Assembly: GCA_036365145.1 (NCBI GenBank)
Contig: JAEOAD010001365.1
Span: 5,161,001 to 5,225,000 of the forward strand
Direction: 5' to 3'
Source: Orientallactaga sibirica
Lineage: Eukaryota; Chordata; Mammalia; Rodentia; Dipodidae
Length of the DNA: 64,000 bases
Position numbers and translations under genes: made by a program. The notes under the pieces were generated by a model that was not told the origin of the DNA, made no database searches, and saw only the letters and a list, made by a program, of their open reading frames with translations. How positions within the stretch are numbered: position 1 is the first letter of the stretch; every line of letters begins with the position of its first letter. Positions 9,860-20,262 of this stretch are shown here, one piece after another.

Positions 9860-10545
9860 CTGGTTTTATGACTGTCGGTAAATCTGTCTTCCATCTCTTC
9901 TGACAGGTGAGACGCCGTCCTCCCCTGAACGGGGCTCCCCCTGTACACCTGCCACCCACCTCACAGGTGAGCCGTTCCGCTCCTGAACGATGACTGGTAA
10001 GAAAAACAAGATGTCTTTCTTGGTTATAAATTTAACTCTTCTATGATTAGTCTGGGCAATTAGGACACCCCTGGGGTTCAGCCTATGGCTGAAGCACACG
10101 CTGGAAGTCTGATTAGCTTGGGTCTCTTGATGCTTGTTCCTGGTAGCAAATGCCTGGCACATAGCGTATTGATTTTCATTTAGATATCTTAATGTTTCCA
10201 GACAATCCCGGCAGATGTGGGCTGAACTCAGATCTGCGGGAGCGCCGGTCTGCAATCTGCAAACATTTTTCTTGCCACTTTGTTTCATTTTTCCTAAACT
10301 TAACTGATTTGGAATCGGGAGATATAAATGAAAAATGCCGAGTTGGTCTATCAATCACTGCATGCACAAACATCGCCACTGCCCTTTCCTAACGTCCTAT
10401 TACCACAGGGTAGTTGGCTAGTCAAACAGGAATAAAAATTACACCGCAAACATCATAAGTTAGGCTTGATTTGTTGAGCAAGTAGCCTGACAATTCGGTA
10501 AGAGTTATATACCTCAGCTTCGTTGAAAATCAGGCTTGTTATAGC
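9860..10545. other. Repeat-free block, candidate conserved regulatory DNA
   Basis: No transposable element is visible over nearly 700 bp in a repeat-dense window. AT-rich homeodomain-like cores (taatt, attag) and gataa/ttatc words are frequent. A 162-codon minus-strand frame (9866-10354) overlaps a 66-codon plus frame and has no recognisable domain. I favour non-coding. Confidence 0.35.
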
Positions 10546-10795
10546 TCTGGTACGTCTATAAAGATTGTTCATTTCATATAAAACAGCTACCTGCGCTGAG
10601 TGCCATGAAAGGAAGAATGATGCTGGCTATAAATATAGAGGGAAATCTATTTGTCTGCCCCTTCATGCTGTTAGCCAGTCACATGGAGAGGCCCCTTTGG
10701 TGATTCTCGGCAGCAGGGGGAGTTCTCCGTGGCCACCTTCCCCTCTGCCAGGCTGGCCTGGATTGAAGCATATCATCTCTCTTTGTCATATGAGA
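10546..10795. repeat. Duplicated segment, copy 1
   Basis: Matches 13932-14178 in the same orientation at roughly 80 percent identity by eye. Shared stretches include tatttgtctgccccttcatg, ctgttagccagtc, ttggtgattctcggcagcag and ggccaccttcccctctgcca. Several length differences are not multiples of three, so shared coding sequence is unlikely. It is not one of the repeat families I recognise here. Confidence 0.8.
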
Positions 10796-11630
10796 TAAAG
10801 CAGTCAAGTGTGACCATGGCCACCGCCTTGCTCCCTGCCCACCAGGGGGACGCTAATGATATTGAAAAACTAGACGGGCGTTGCGTTTAAACCAAATGTG
10901 AGGCGAAGGCTGTCTGTTGGCCGGCTGGGCCGGATAACAGTTAACGTCAGAAAAGATAAATAGAAATTATTACAATGGGTTGGGAAGGGATTTTTTATAG
11001 GGCAGGGTTGTATTCGTTTAAAGATACATTATTGGACTGTTATATCTGATTTCAAGCTGCTGGGTAATTAAAATGATTAACATCCCTTACTCATACAGTT
11101 CAATTCATTAAAGTTTTAAGCACCCTTTGTGCTCAGAACAGAAGGAGAGAACATCCATGTTGACTCACGCAGGGAGTCACTCGATCCAGCCCTCTCGTTA
11201 TTTTCTCGGATCTTTCGATTTCTGAGCTGCCAGGCACGTTGGGGAGAATGCATGAGCCTTAAATACACACTCTGGAGGCCCCCTTGTTCACAGAGGATGG
11301 GGGGCAAGGAATAGGGAAACCCAGAAAATATGGTGATGGATGCTCTCTGGGTTGTTCTCACAGGCAGAGATTGGTACCAACCGCTGCTTCCTGGACTTTC
11401 CTTGGGATGGGGGTGGTGGGAAGGCGGCTCAGCTGCTGTGACTGAAACGTGTGTCTCCAGCCCTCAGGTGTGCAAGTCAGCCGAGGGCTGAGCAGGGGTA
11501 CCCACTTGTCATAGAAATGCCCCAGCAAGCCACACTCATGTTTCTTGTTATGACCCTGTTTTGAATGTGCAAAATTACATTGTTTCCTGGGCTTGATTTC
11601 TTTTATTTTAATTTAATTTAATTATTATTA
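10796..11630. other. Repeat-free block
   Basis: Continues the unique block. It includes an AT-rich section at 10960-11120 (gggttggatt, attaaaatgattaac) resembling conserved non-coding DNA. No gene signal. Confidence 0.3.
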
Positions 11631-11665
11631 TTTTTTTTTTTTTGCATTTACAAAAGTACAGTGAA

Positions 11666-11812
11666 AGCTGGGCATGTTGACTCACTTCTGTGATCCTAGC
11701 ACTTGAGAGGCTGGGGCAGGAGGATTACCATGAGTTCAAAGCCAGCCTGGACTACATACTGAGTTCAAGGCCAGCCAGGGCTAGGTGTTGAGAACCTGTC
11801 TCAAAGAAAACC
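11666..11812 (+). mobile_element. B1 SINE
   Basis: gctgggcatgttgactcac, cctagcacttgagaggctgg, ggaggattaccatgagttc, aagccagcctggactacata, gagaacctgtctcaaag. This is the complete B1 order with moderate divergence. An AT-rich tract precedes it. Confidence 0.9.
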
Positions 11813-11859
11813 TAACAAACAAAACAAAGGAAACACGCGGTGACGGGTTGGCCCATAAA

Positions 11860-12390
11860 TGGGACATTTATTTGTTTAATGTCCATCATGCAAAGCCTTT
11901 GCACGTGGCACTCTGTTGTGTAGGGACATGTTCATACAAGTCCACGTCGTGTGCCAAGTGTGACCTCCTCAGACTTCCGCACTCTCATTTCCCCCTCCTC
12001 CTCCCATTTCCCCTTTGCTCCCCTAGGAAATTTCACTTCCTCTTTCATGTCATCTACATGATGTTAGGGATCTGTATAAAATTTAGGAACTGCACATGAG
12101 AAGAAAAACGTGATCTTGTCTTTCTGATGCCGATTTAGTTTGCTTAATATCTCCAGTTCTGTCCGGTTTTCTGCAAATGACATAACTTTGCTCTTTATGG
12201 TTAAAAACATAATTCCAGTGTGGATATACACATCTTCTCTATCCATTTATCTGTTATGGGCCACTTATGTGGGTTCTCTAACTTAGCAGCTGTGAAGAGG
12301 ACTGCAATCAACATTGACTGCAAGTATCTGTAAAGTGCTTTCTTGGGGTCTGAGTCATGTAGGAGATCAACTTCTAGTTTCTTGAGGAAC
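11860..12390 (-). mobile_element. L1 3' fragment (ORF2 C-terminus plus 3' UTR)
   Basis: The minus strand retains the L1 ORF2 C-terminal signature: the frame at 12201-12422 includes TAAKLENPHKWPITDKWIEK, the W-x-P-x(4-6)-D-x-W-I pattern of rodent L1. A pyrimidine-rich 3' UTR lies at about 11960-12030. The frame is broken, so this is a dead fragment. Confidence 0.75.
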
Positions 12391-12742
12391 CTGCGGTGGT
12401 TTGAATCAGATGTTCCCCTCAAGACTTATGTGTTTTGAATGCTTGGTCACCAGTTGTGCCATTTTGGGAGGTGGATCCTTGCTGGAGGAGGTGTGTTGTT
12501 GGGGTGTGGGCTTAGGGGTGTTACAGTCAGCTTCCCCTTGCCAGTGTTTGGCACAGTCTCCTGTTGCTGTGGTCCATTTGGTATTAGCCAGGAGGTGATG
12601 TCCACCCTCTGCTCATGCCATCATTTCCCCCTGCCATCAGGGAGCTTCCCCTCGGGTCTATAAATCAAAATAAGCCCTTTTCTCCCACAAGCTGCTCTTG
12701 GTTGGGTGTTTTCTGCCAGCAGTGTGAACCTGACAGAGAGAG
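12391..12742 (+). mobile_element. MaLR-like LTR
   Basis: tggtttgaatcagatgttcc, ctggaggaggtgtgttgttg, ccatcagggagcttcccctc, aaaataagcccttttctccc (polyadenylation region), ctcttggttgggtgttttct and a terminal gcagtgtgaacctgaca. These are the expected LTR landmarks in order. It abuts the L1 fragment to its left. Confidence 0.75.
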
Positions 12743-12900
12743 GGAATGAATGGTTATGCAGAGGCCTCTAGCTGCTGCAAATGAGCTCGAGATGCATCTG
12801 TCACTTTGTGCCTCCAGATTTACATAGGTACTGGGGAATCGAACCCAGTTTGTTAGGCTTTGCAGGCAAGTGTCTTAACCACTGAGAAATCTCTGCAATC
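12743..12900 (-). mobile_element. DIP-type SINE, tail-truncated
   Basis: From the CT/GA run (agagagaggg) through gctgctgcaaatgagctcg and ggggaatcgaacccag to the head (cttaaccactgagaaatctc). The final head bases are mutated and no A-rich tail is left. Confidence 0.75.
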
Positions 12901-13004
12901 TAAGAATCTAAACCATTAATACCAGTGATTTGCAAGACTGAAGGGACACACTCTTATTTTTAAAAGCAAACATATGGCTCACAATTTCTCATTTTTTTGG
13001 CAGT

Positions 13005-13205
13005 GCCTGTGACCAGAGCTGCCTGTGCGACTTTGAACAGACAGTTAACATTTCTGTACTTCACTGTCCTTATGAAAGGATGCATGTTCATCTGCCTTCC
13101 CTATAGGATTAAAGGGATTAGAGAATTCTAAGTCCATCTCCCATCAAACACTCAGCCCAGAGCTGATGCTTAAGGCACCACAATAGTTAGCATTGTTGGC
13201 ACCCA
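13005..13205 (+). mobile_element. MIR SINE
   Basis: ctgtgcgactttgaacagac, ttctgtacttcactgtcctt, aggattaaagggattag and cagcccagagctgatgctta follow the MIR core and 3' section in order. Strong divergence fits its pre-rodent age. Confidence 0.55.
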
Positions 13206-13380
13206 TTATGACGGGATAACAGTGTGAGGAAGTTTGGACATGTCTGATATTGCCGGGAACGGAGACTGGAAGAGGTGTGAAGTGGAGCCAGTCATCTCTA
13301 GCCAAGAAGATGCTTAGGGTGAGCTTCCGTTCTTAGCTGCCAGTATCTTCTTTAGCTAGTTTTTGTGTAGAAAATTAGTT

Positions 13381-13632
13381 GTATGGACACTGCTGGCAAA
13401 AATGGATTATATATATATATATTATATAGAGAATATATATACATGCATGTATATAACATATACTATATAATATATAGTATAATTTATAGAATACACACAC
13501 ACACACACACACACATAGTATGGCCACTTCTGGAAAAAATGGATTATATATATATTATATAGAGATATGTATACATGCGTGTATATAACATATACTATAT
13601 AATTTATAGAATACACACACACATATATGGAG
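13381..13632. repeat. Tandemly duplicated AT-palindrome/CA block
   Basis: Two copies of about 115-137 bp (from 13381 and from 13518). Each has atggattat, a (TA)n palindrome, acatg-c-tgtatataacat, ataatttatagaatac and a (CA)n run. Copy 2 has a shorter TA core and lacks one ataatatatagt insertion. Confidence 0.85.
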
Positions 13633-13931
13633 AGAGGGGGGCATAAATGGGGCTGTGAAGTGGTTGTAGCTCAGTGGGCAGGGGTGACTGGCTTGCAGAC
13701 GACTGCCATGAAGCAGCACGAGGCCCTTTCACATATTTGTCCTGCCAGGCCTTGTGTCAATGACTCTCCAGTTGCTTTGCTGTCCATGGAGTGAGAAGAA
13801 CTGAGGCCACTGCTAATCCACCTCTGACTAACTCGTGAGGCTCCTGAGTACACAGCTCAGCGGCTTGCTAGGACAACATCACACCAGTAACTAGGGCTTG
13901 CATCTTTCCATTGGCAGTCAGGGTATGATGG

Positions 13932-14178
13932 CACTGGTATGTCTATGAAGATCTCACCTTTCATCTAAAACAGCTACCTGTGCTGTGTGCCCTGAAAGGA
14001 GCAATGATGCTGGCTATATGTATAAATGAAAACCTATTTGTCTGCCCCTTCATGCTGTTAGCCAGTCCCATGAAGAGACCCTTTGGTGATTCTCGGCAGC
14101 AGGGGTATTCTGCATGGCCACCTTCCCCTCTGCCAGACTGGCCCAGATCAAAGCACGTCATTGTCTCTGCTTGTGACA
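13932..14178. repeat. Duplicated segment, copy 2
   Basis: Counterpart of 10546-10795. Similarity begins near actggtatgtctat and fades after about 14178. Small differences include the loss of two bases at gagacccttt and several point changes. DNA 3' of the two copies is unrelated by eye, so the duplication is local and limited. Confidence 0.8.
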
Positions 14179-14837
14179 CCTGCCTGGTACAGCTCAGTCC
14201 AGGTCAGTGCTTACTTTCTTGGTGTAACAATGACCTTTGCCAACTGCAAAGTGAACCAGTTGATAATGACACATGCTATGTGTCCACTCCAGCCAGTAGA
14301 TGTTGTAGGCATTGCCTAAGGCAGTCAGACGCTGCTAACTTTACACACCCGGAGGGATCCAAGCAGTCTGTCTCAAGGTTAATTTGTGTGAAGCCAAGAT
14401 CATGACCAGCTATTTGTTCAAGGGATACCTTTGTTCTCAGAGGTGAAATGTCCTCTTAGGTGTTCCATGGTCAGTGTTTGCATCTGGTTTATGTCTGAGG
14501 AAGAGTTCATTTTCAATGTCAGAGGCCAATGCGCTGGTAAAGTTAGAAAATAAATAAGTCGGCGTTCACGTGTGCTTCGCCAACTTATGACTTGTTACAA
14601 GTAAATTGTAAATCTGGATCATTTGGATTATCAGCCAGGAGGCCGAGGAAGCACACCTCTGGGCTGTCTGTCATGGCATTTCCAGGAATGATCAGCTTGT
14701 GACGCTCCGACTCCAGGGGTGGGTGATTCCGCTGATGGAGTCCTCATGGGCTGGTATTATTGGGAAGGGTGAAAGGCAGGAGGTGGGGTCTAGTAAGAGG
14801 AAACATGTCACTGGGGGAGTGTCCTGGGGACTGTTTC
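14179..14837. other. Unassigned sequence
   Basis: No repeat recognised. The plus frame 13980-14405 begins in the duplicated segment but is not kept open in copy 1, so it is probably chance. Confidence 0.3.
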
Positions 14838-14897
14838 TCACTTGGGTCCTTAGGCTTTGCAGGGAAGTGTCTTAACAGCTAGGCCATCTCTCCAGCC
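14838..14897 (-). mobile_element. DIP SINE 5' fragment
   Basis: Only the head survives: gtccttaggctttgcaggga, cttaacagctaggccatctc, tccagcccc. It is cut off directly 3' of the B-box. Confidence 0.75.
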
Positions 14898-15198
14898 CCA
14901 AACAAAATAATTGAATGATTTCTAAGCCTACAATAATCTTTTGGACCTTACTTTTCTGATCATATTAATAAAAATGGTCATGGGACAGGGCAACAGTATT
15001 AATGTTCTCACTTTACAAAGAGGATCTAAGCACAACAGTTCACATGTAGTAACAGCACTTCTAGAAATAAAAAAGTGCTTATATTATTTTCTTTCTTGCT
15101 AAATTTACTGAAGTTCTATATCCAGAGAAATGCCCTGGGTGGTTTGAATATAGATTGTCTTCCATAGCCTCTTGTATTTGGGATTAAGCCTCATTCTT

Positions 15199-15398
15199 TT
15201 AAAAAATTTATTTTTATTTTTATTTATTTATGAGAGAGAGAGAGAATGGGTGTGTCGGGGCCTCTAGGCACTGCAAATAAACTCCAGATGCATGTGCCAC
15301 CATGTCTATCTGGCTTATGTGGGCCCTGGGAATCAAATCTGGGTCCTTAGGCTTCTCGGGCAAGTGTGCCTTAACTGTTAAGCCATCTCTCCAGCCCC
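15199..15398 (-). mobile_element. DIP-type SINE with 14 bp target duplication
   Basis: Full-length minus-strand insertion flanked by taagcctcattctt (15185-15198 and 15399-15412). The duplication is perfect, so the insertion is fairly young relative to the LTR that hosts it. Confidence 0.95.
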
Positions 15399-15635
15399 TA
15401 AGCCTCATTCTTAATCTTCACCTGGTGGAGACTTTGGGACTTGCTGCAGGAAGTGTGTCACTGGGTGTGGTCCCTGGGATAGTTATTTTTTAAATCATTT
15501 GCCCTTGTCAGCATTAGCTAGCTGACTCTTGCTACTTCCTCCAAGATGATGTGACAAGATGTGATGCCCTGGCTGTTTGCTTCTGTCGTGCTTCCCCTAC
15601 CATGACGAAACAACAGCCCCTTAAAACTGTAAGCT

Positions 15636-15902
15636 GGGGCTGGAGAGATGGCTTAGCGGTTAAGGAGCCTGCCTCTTAAGCCTAAGAATGCTGGTTCCAA
15701 TCTCCAGCGGTTCCAATCTCCAGGTCCCACGTTTAGCCAGATGCAAAGTGACGCAAGGGCGCAATGCCACACTTGACCACAAGGGGGCGCACACATCTGG
15801 ATTTCGTTCGCAGCAGCTGAGAGGCTGCTGGTGCGCCCAATTCTATCTGTCTTCCTCTCCCTCTCTCTCTGTCTCCCTCCAAAAAAAAAAAAAAAAAAAA
15901 AA
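15636..15902 (+). mobile_element. DIP SINE, duplicated B-box subtype, plus strand
   Basis: Starts ggggctggagagatggctta and has GGTTCCAATCTCCAGC followed at once by a second GGTTCCAATCTCCAGG (about 15693-15724). It continues with gccagatgcaaagtgacgca, ttgaccacaagggggcgcac and a pure A tail. Flanked by aaaactgtaagct (15623-15635 and 15903-15915). Best-preserved copy of the subtype here. Confidence 0.95.
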
Positions 15903-16193
15903 AAAACTGTAAGCTGAAATAAATCCCTTCCTTCTATAAACTGTTTCTTGTCAAGATGTTTTGTCCCAAAAATGAGGTGGTAGCTGCTTCACGCTCTGTG
16001 GTCCACCCAGTGAAGTTACACACACAGACCATAGCTGTGTGACAAGCACTGACACCAAGATTCAGGCCATGACTGCAAGCGAGAGGATCCATTGCTTCCT
16101 TCTGGTTACCACCCTCCATGAAAAACCATCATCCTGATGTTTGCTAATAAGAGTAAGTTGTGTCAATAAACTGAGTTATGTTATATGCGTTCT

Positions 16194-16391
16194 TTTTTTA
16201 AAAAAAAATTTTATTTTTAAAATAAAGAGGGAGAGAGAGAATGGGTACACCAGAGCCTCCAACCACTGCATATGAACTCCAGATGCATGCACCCCCTTGT
16301 GTGTCTGGTTCACGTGGGTCCTGGGGAATCGATCATGGGTCCTTTGGCTTTGCAGGCAAGTGCCTTAACCACTAAGCCATCCCTCTGGCCC
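16194..16391 (-). mobile_element. DIP-type SINE
   Basis: Minus strand, head near 16391 (ccatccctctggccc, slightly mutated). Flanked by gttatatgcgttctt and gttgtatgcattctt, an imperfect target duplication. Confidence 0.9.
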
Positions 16392-16859
16392 GTTGTATGC
16401 ATTCTTTCTTTTTTCATCTCTCCTTCAACATGACATTCCTGAGACTGTAACAGAGGAGGTGGGTTTAGAGCATCTGCTATCTTTACCCTATTCCATTCTG
16501 TGATCACGCACTGTGAACTCACCCCTTTCTATGATGAGTGGCCTTGGAAATTTCTAGGTCTGGATTAACATGAGCAGAGCTGTGAGAGGTGTTCTAACAT
16601 GCAGATTCTTGAACATAGGTGAGCATGAGGTTGGGTGGCTTCTTGGGAGCAGAATTGCTGTCTCAGAGGTGGGCACTTGTTTGGGTCTAGAGGACATTGC
16701 CAAATGTCTCTCTCAGGACAAAGCGATGGACTTCCATACCAGAGTAGTATGAAGAGGTCTGGCTGTTTTATAAATATTGTGGTTTTCTGCCTGTTCTACA
16801 CTTAGCTGTTTTGGTTAGTGTATTGCAAAGAAAATTTAATTTACACATTATTTTCGTTT

Positions 16860-16997
16860 CATTTTTGAAACAAGGTCTCATGTAGCTCAGGTTGGCCTTG
16901 AACTCCCTATGTAGCCAAGGCTGACTTTGAACTCCTGATCTTCCTGATTCCACCTGTGAAGTGCTGAAATTACAGGCATGTCTACCCGTACCAGGCT
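16860..16997 (-). mobile_element. Old B1 SINE
   Basis: tttgaaacaaggtctcatgt, gctcaggttggccttgaact, gtgaagtgctgaaattacag, ccgtaccaggct. Complete but diverged, inserted into the L1 fragment. Confidence 0.8.
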
Positions 16998-17240
16998 AAT
17001 TTGTACAACCTGAACGACATTTTACATTTACATTTACGTCTCTGTGGGCAGCATTTGATGCCTTTCCATGTGCTATTGGTCATTTAAAGAGATTCTTCTG
17101 TGATGCATCAGTTCATGGCTTTGTTTTACTTTTTCTTTGTTTAAAATTATTTCCAATTAATTTCTAAGGTTTCCACATACATATTTTTTCCATGTACATA
17201 TCTTGATAAGAGACCTTTGGTAGAGATCTTATGTGCAGCC

Positions 17241-17243
17241 TTG

Positions 17244-17280
<37 letters not shown>
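17241..17280. repeat. (GT)n microsatellite
   Basis: About 20 GT units inside L1-derived sequence. Confidence 0.95.
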
Positions 17281-17282
<2 letters not shown>

Positions 17283-17789
17283 TTCTTCTGCTGTGCTATG
17301 ATTGTTTATTTTATTCCCTTCTCTGTGTCCTGTTCAAGAATCTTTGTACACTTTACTCTCATAGGTTTTCCTCTTTCATTGTTTAAAAGTTTTCATGAAG
17401 TGCCTGCAGTCTGTCACTTGATTTTTTTTTTTTTTTGTATGGTGTGAGGCAGGGATCAAGGCCATTTTTATTCTCATCTGAATATTCAAGTGGTTCAGCA
17501 CTACAACTGAAAAAAGCACAAAACAGAATTAGCTTTTCAGAAACTAGGCTGTTGAGTGTTCGTGTCTGGACTGTCTTCCGTCCCATGGGGCATCTTCATC
17601 TATGGTTATGCCCATAGCACATCAATCTACTCATTACATTTTTATTCAAAGTCTTCATATCTGGTGCATATCTTCATCTTTATGTTTTCTTCCTTGCTCT
17701 TTCCCTGGCTGACATAACCCTTTGTATTTTGACAAAAATTTGAGGACTACCTGGTAAATTTTCACATATACAAATATACCTCTCTGCCC

Positions 17790-18110
17790 AACTTTTATGT
17801 GGGTGCGGGGTATTTCAACTCAGGTCCTCGTGCTTGTGTAGCAAGCCCTTTACTGTCGGATCCATCTCATCAGTGGTCCTTTCTGAAAGGAGGGCTCTGG
17901 AATATTCTTCTGGCTTTTCAGCTTCTCTTTGGTTTCTGCGATTGAGGAGCTGTGAGCTTGTACTGAAGAGGGGATTGGCAGAGTAGAAAAGTGGAAGTAA
18001 AAGATGAATGAGAAGGAAGGTATGAGGCTTGGAGGTGGGAGGAATAAACCCAGGTGGGCAGGCTTTGAAATTAAGCACCTCTAGCCACGGAGCCATTTCC
18101 CCAGCCTTCT
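17790..18110 (-). mobile_element. Two tRNA-derived SINE head fragments
   Basis: 17797-17870 (tcaactcaggtcctcgtgct, gtagcaagccctttactgtc) resembles the 5' end of a B4/ID element. 18040-18107 (ataaacccaggtgggcaggc, ccacggagccatttccccagc) resembles a second head. Both are on the minus strand and diverged. Confidence 0.5.
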
Positions 18111-18850
18111 CATCGTCCTTTGTAGCAGTCCCTGCAGGTAAAGGGAAGACCTGCTAGTCGGACTAATTCAGATCACTTCAGGCAGATGCTGCCTACTGAC
18201 CAGGATTTCTGTCTAGGAAATAAGCTCCATTGCCAGAATCCCTCATGCTAACACCCCTCCCCCAACTTGCCAGTTACAGCTTTGGTGTTTTAGGGATCAT
18301 TCTTGCCATGCATGGTGCTGCCAGGGACCAAGGTCCAGAGAGGGCATATAAGGCACAGCGACATGTGTTTAATTTGTCCCATGCTGGTTGGGTGTTGTTA
18401 ACCAAATTCTGCCCCACACTTCTCCCATGCTTGAGGAGCTCTGGCAGGGGGATTGCTCCTCAGGGTGTAAACTCCACGGTGTCTGCTGGGAATTCCAGCT
18501 CCAGGCCGTGGTGCCACACTTCTGCCTTGGTCTCCACAGCCTGCTCTGCTCTGGCTGTCTGTGTCCAGATGTGTGCAGATGTCTCTGCAGCAATTCTTTG
18601 TTCTCGTGTCCCCTGTGTCCAGGAGGGGAGAGCTCCACCTTGACCACCACCATGGACTGTAGCCTCCCTCAAACCAGCCAGTCCTTTCTGAAGCTCTTCT
18701 GAAGGCCTTTCTGGTTTCATTTTTCTGATGTTCCACAATTTCTTTAAAGATATTACACAGCTGTTGGGCAGTCATATGAACATTGGCTCCTGATGGCAGC
18801 TGACAGGTCCTGTCACCCGAGGCTCCACTAAGCCACAGCAAGATCAATAG
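18111..18850. other. Unidentified GC-richer block with overlapping open frames
   Basis: GC content rises here relative to the flanking L1 debris. There are open frames on both strands: 149 codons at 18398-18847 minus, 137 at 18230-18643 plus, 104 at 18388-18702 plus. The minus product starts MILLWLSGASGDRTCQ, hydrophobic at the very N-terminus, but I recognise no family. The frames overlap, which argues for composition-driven openness. It might be a decayed retrocopy or an unrecognised transposon part. Confidence 0.25.
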
Positions 18851-19400
18851 GACAATTTGGAAACATTGATGTCCTTATATCTTCCAGTCAGTTAGATTTT
18901 TCTTTAGTTTCTCTCAATAATATTTTGTAGCTCTTAGTGTGGAGGTCTTATACATTTTTCTTTGATTTATTCCTAGATATTTGTTATAGTTTGATATTAC
19001 TGGGTTAATAATTTTTTAACAGTTTAGTGTTTGTTGCAGGTATATGGAAGTGGAATAGATTTTTATACCCTCCATGTAAGCATTTATGTTCATCCTTTTA
19101 CTACATTATTTATTAATTTGAATTATCTGTAAATTCTTTAGGTTTTCCTCAGATACAATCATGTCATCTAAAAATAATAATTTTCCCTTTCAAACGTATG
19201 AGTCTTTTATTTACTTTTCTTGCTTTATTACATTGGCTAAAATCTCTACGAAATTTTTTTTTTTCAAAATACAAGTTCTGAATCTTACCAAATACATATT
19301 TAACATGTTTAAAATTCAATATTATTTATCAGGTTAAGGAAAAGCCATTATTTGCTGAGAACATTTCTCCTAGAAGTGAACAGATATTGAATTATCATCT
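18851..19400 (-). mobile_element. L1 ORF2 fragment
   Basis: tattttgtagctcttagtgt, ttgatttattcctagatatt, ctacattatttattaattt and ttcctcagatacaatcatg follow the reverse complement of the L1 ORF2 reverse-transcriptase region. Heavily mutated. Confidence 0.6.
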
Positions 19401-20260
19401 TTTCCTTCCATTTTTAACCAAAGGTGATGACTTACAGTATGAACTAACAAGCAAAAAGGCTGTGTGTCTAAGTAAACAGGATAGAATGTAAAAACAAATG
19501 ATAAAGTCTCAGACTGCCTTTTCTTTTCATCTCTGATTAACAGATCTCACACACAGTAGTCACTCAATAAATGTGACATGGGTACGTGGGATCCAATTTG
19601 TTTATGGATCAAAAATACTTTGGAACAGAGGAGTTAATGCTGTGATGAAATAACAAGCAAATTTTAAGGAAAGATAAGAGTAAAGGATAGATAAAGGTAG
19701 GCTAAGAATACATAACCCAAAAGAAAGCTGCCTGGACATTAGTGTCAGAAGGGGTGAGGTGTAAGATAAAAGAATTGAATGCACCACAGCTACTTTACCT
19801 TGATTGAATAGACCTACTTTATTATGAACTGGAGCAGTCATGAACTTTCTTGCCCCAAATAACAGAATCTGAATCTATAAATCATTTGTCCAAGTTATTA
19901 GTGTAAAACTAAAATTATAATGAAAGATTTAAAGAAACTTACTCAGTGTTTGACAAATCAAGAAGTATATAAATAAGGATGGAGAAAAATGAGTATGTAA
20001 TTCATCTTTGTTATTATAAAATTAATTCTAATTTACTTGAAGAAATGCATTATAAAGAATGCTCAAATAGTTGCAGTATCTTTAACATGGTCATAAATTG
20101 TGGAAAAGTATTTCACCATAGTGACCTCTGCAGGCACGTGTTTGGTGGTGGAGGTACCCTCAGTGGTTTTTGTCAGGCAAAATAAATGGGAATAAAGAAA
20201 AAAAAGAATAAGAGAACTTTGATTTGAACAGTAGAATGCATGATTGTTTGGAATCTTCCC
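19401..20260. other. AT-rich unassigned sequence
   Basis: A short cacagtagtcactcaataaa near 19550 resembles the 3' end of L2/MIR elements. Otherwise I recognise nothing. Confidence 0.3.
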
Positions 20261-20262
20261 CA

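Larger units (their letters stand above)
15135..15975 (+). mobile_element. MaLR-like LTR split by two SINEs
   Basis: LTR pieces at about 15135-15198, 15413-15635 and 15916-15975: ggtttgaatatagattgtct, tggtggagactttgggactt, gacaagatgtgatgccctgg, ctgtaagctgaaataaatcc, tgtttcttgtcaagatgttt. The SINEs removed, it reads as one LTR with a polyadenylation region near its end. Confidence 0.65.
16420..17620 (-). mobile_element. Old L1 (ORF2 3' half) fragments
   Basis: Diverged L1 text on the minus strand, including ggagcagaattgctg, tttgatgcctttccatgtgc, tcttgataagagacctttgg and gtatggtgtgaggcaggg. The order matches the reverse of ORF2 C-terminal sequence. It is interrupted by a B1 and a (GT)n run and carries many stops. 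Confidence 0.6.

Noticed and set aside
10836..10852. CTCF site ccaccagggggacgct (also ccagcagggggacta near 61022)
   Set aside because: Both have an A where the core needs C after the G run, so they are weaker than the 6023 site. I did not list them as motifs.
10565..14405. Paralogous small genes in the duplicated segment
   Set aside because: The open frames in the two copies are in different registers because of length differences not divisible by three.
18398..18847. 149-codon minus-strand frame as a secreted protein gene
   Set aside because: A hydrophobic N-terminus alone is weak evidence. Overlapping frames on the other strand and no family match make chance or a decayed element likelier.
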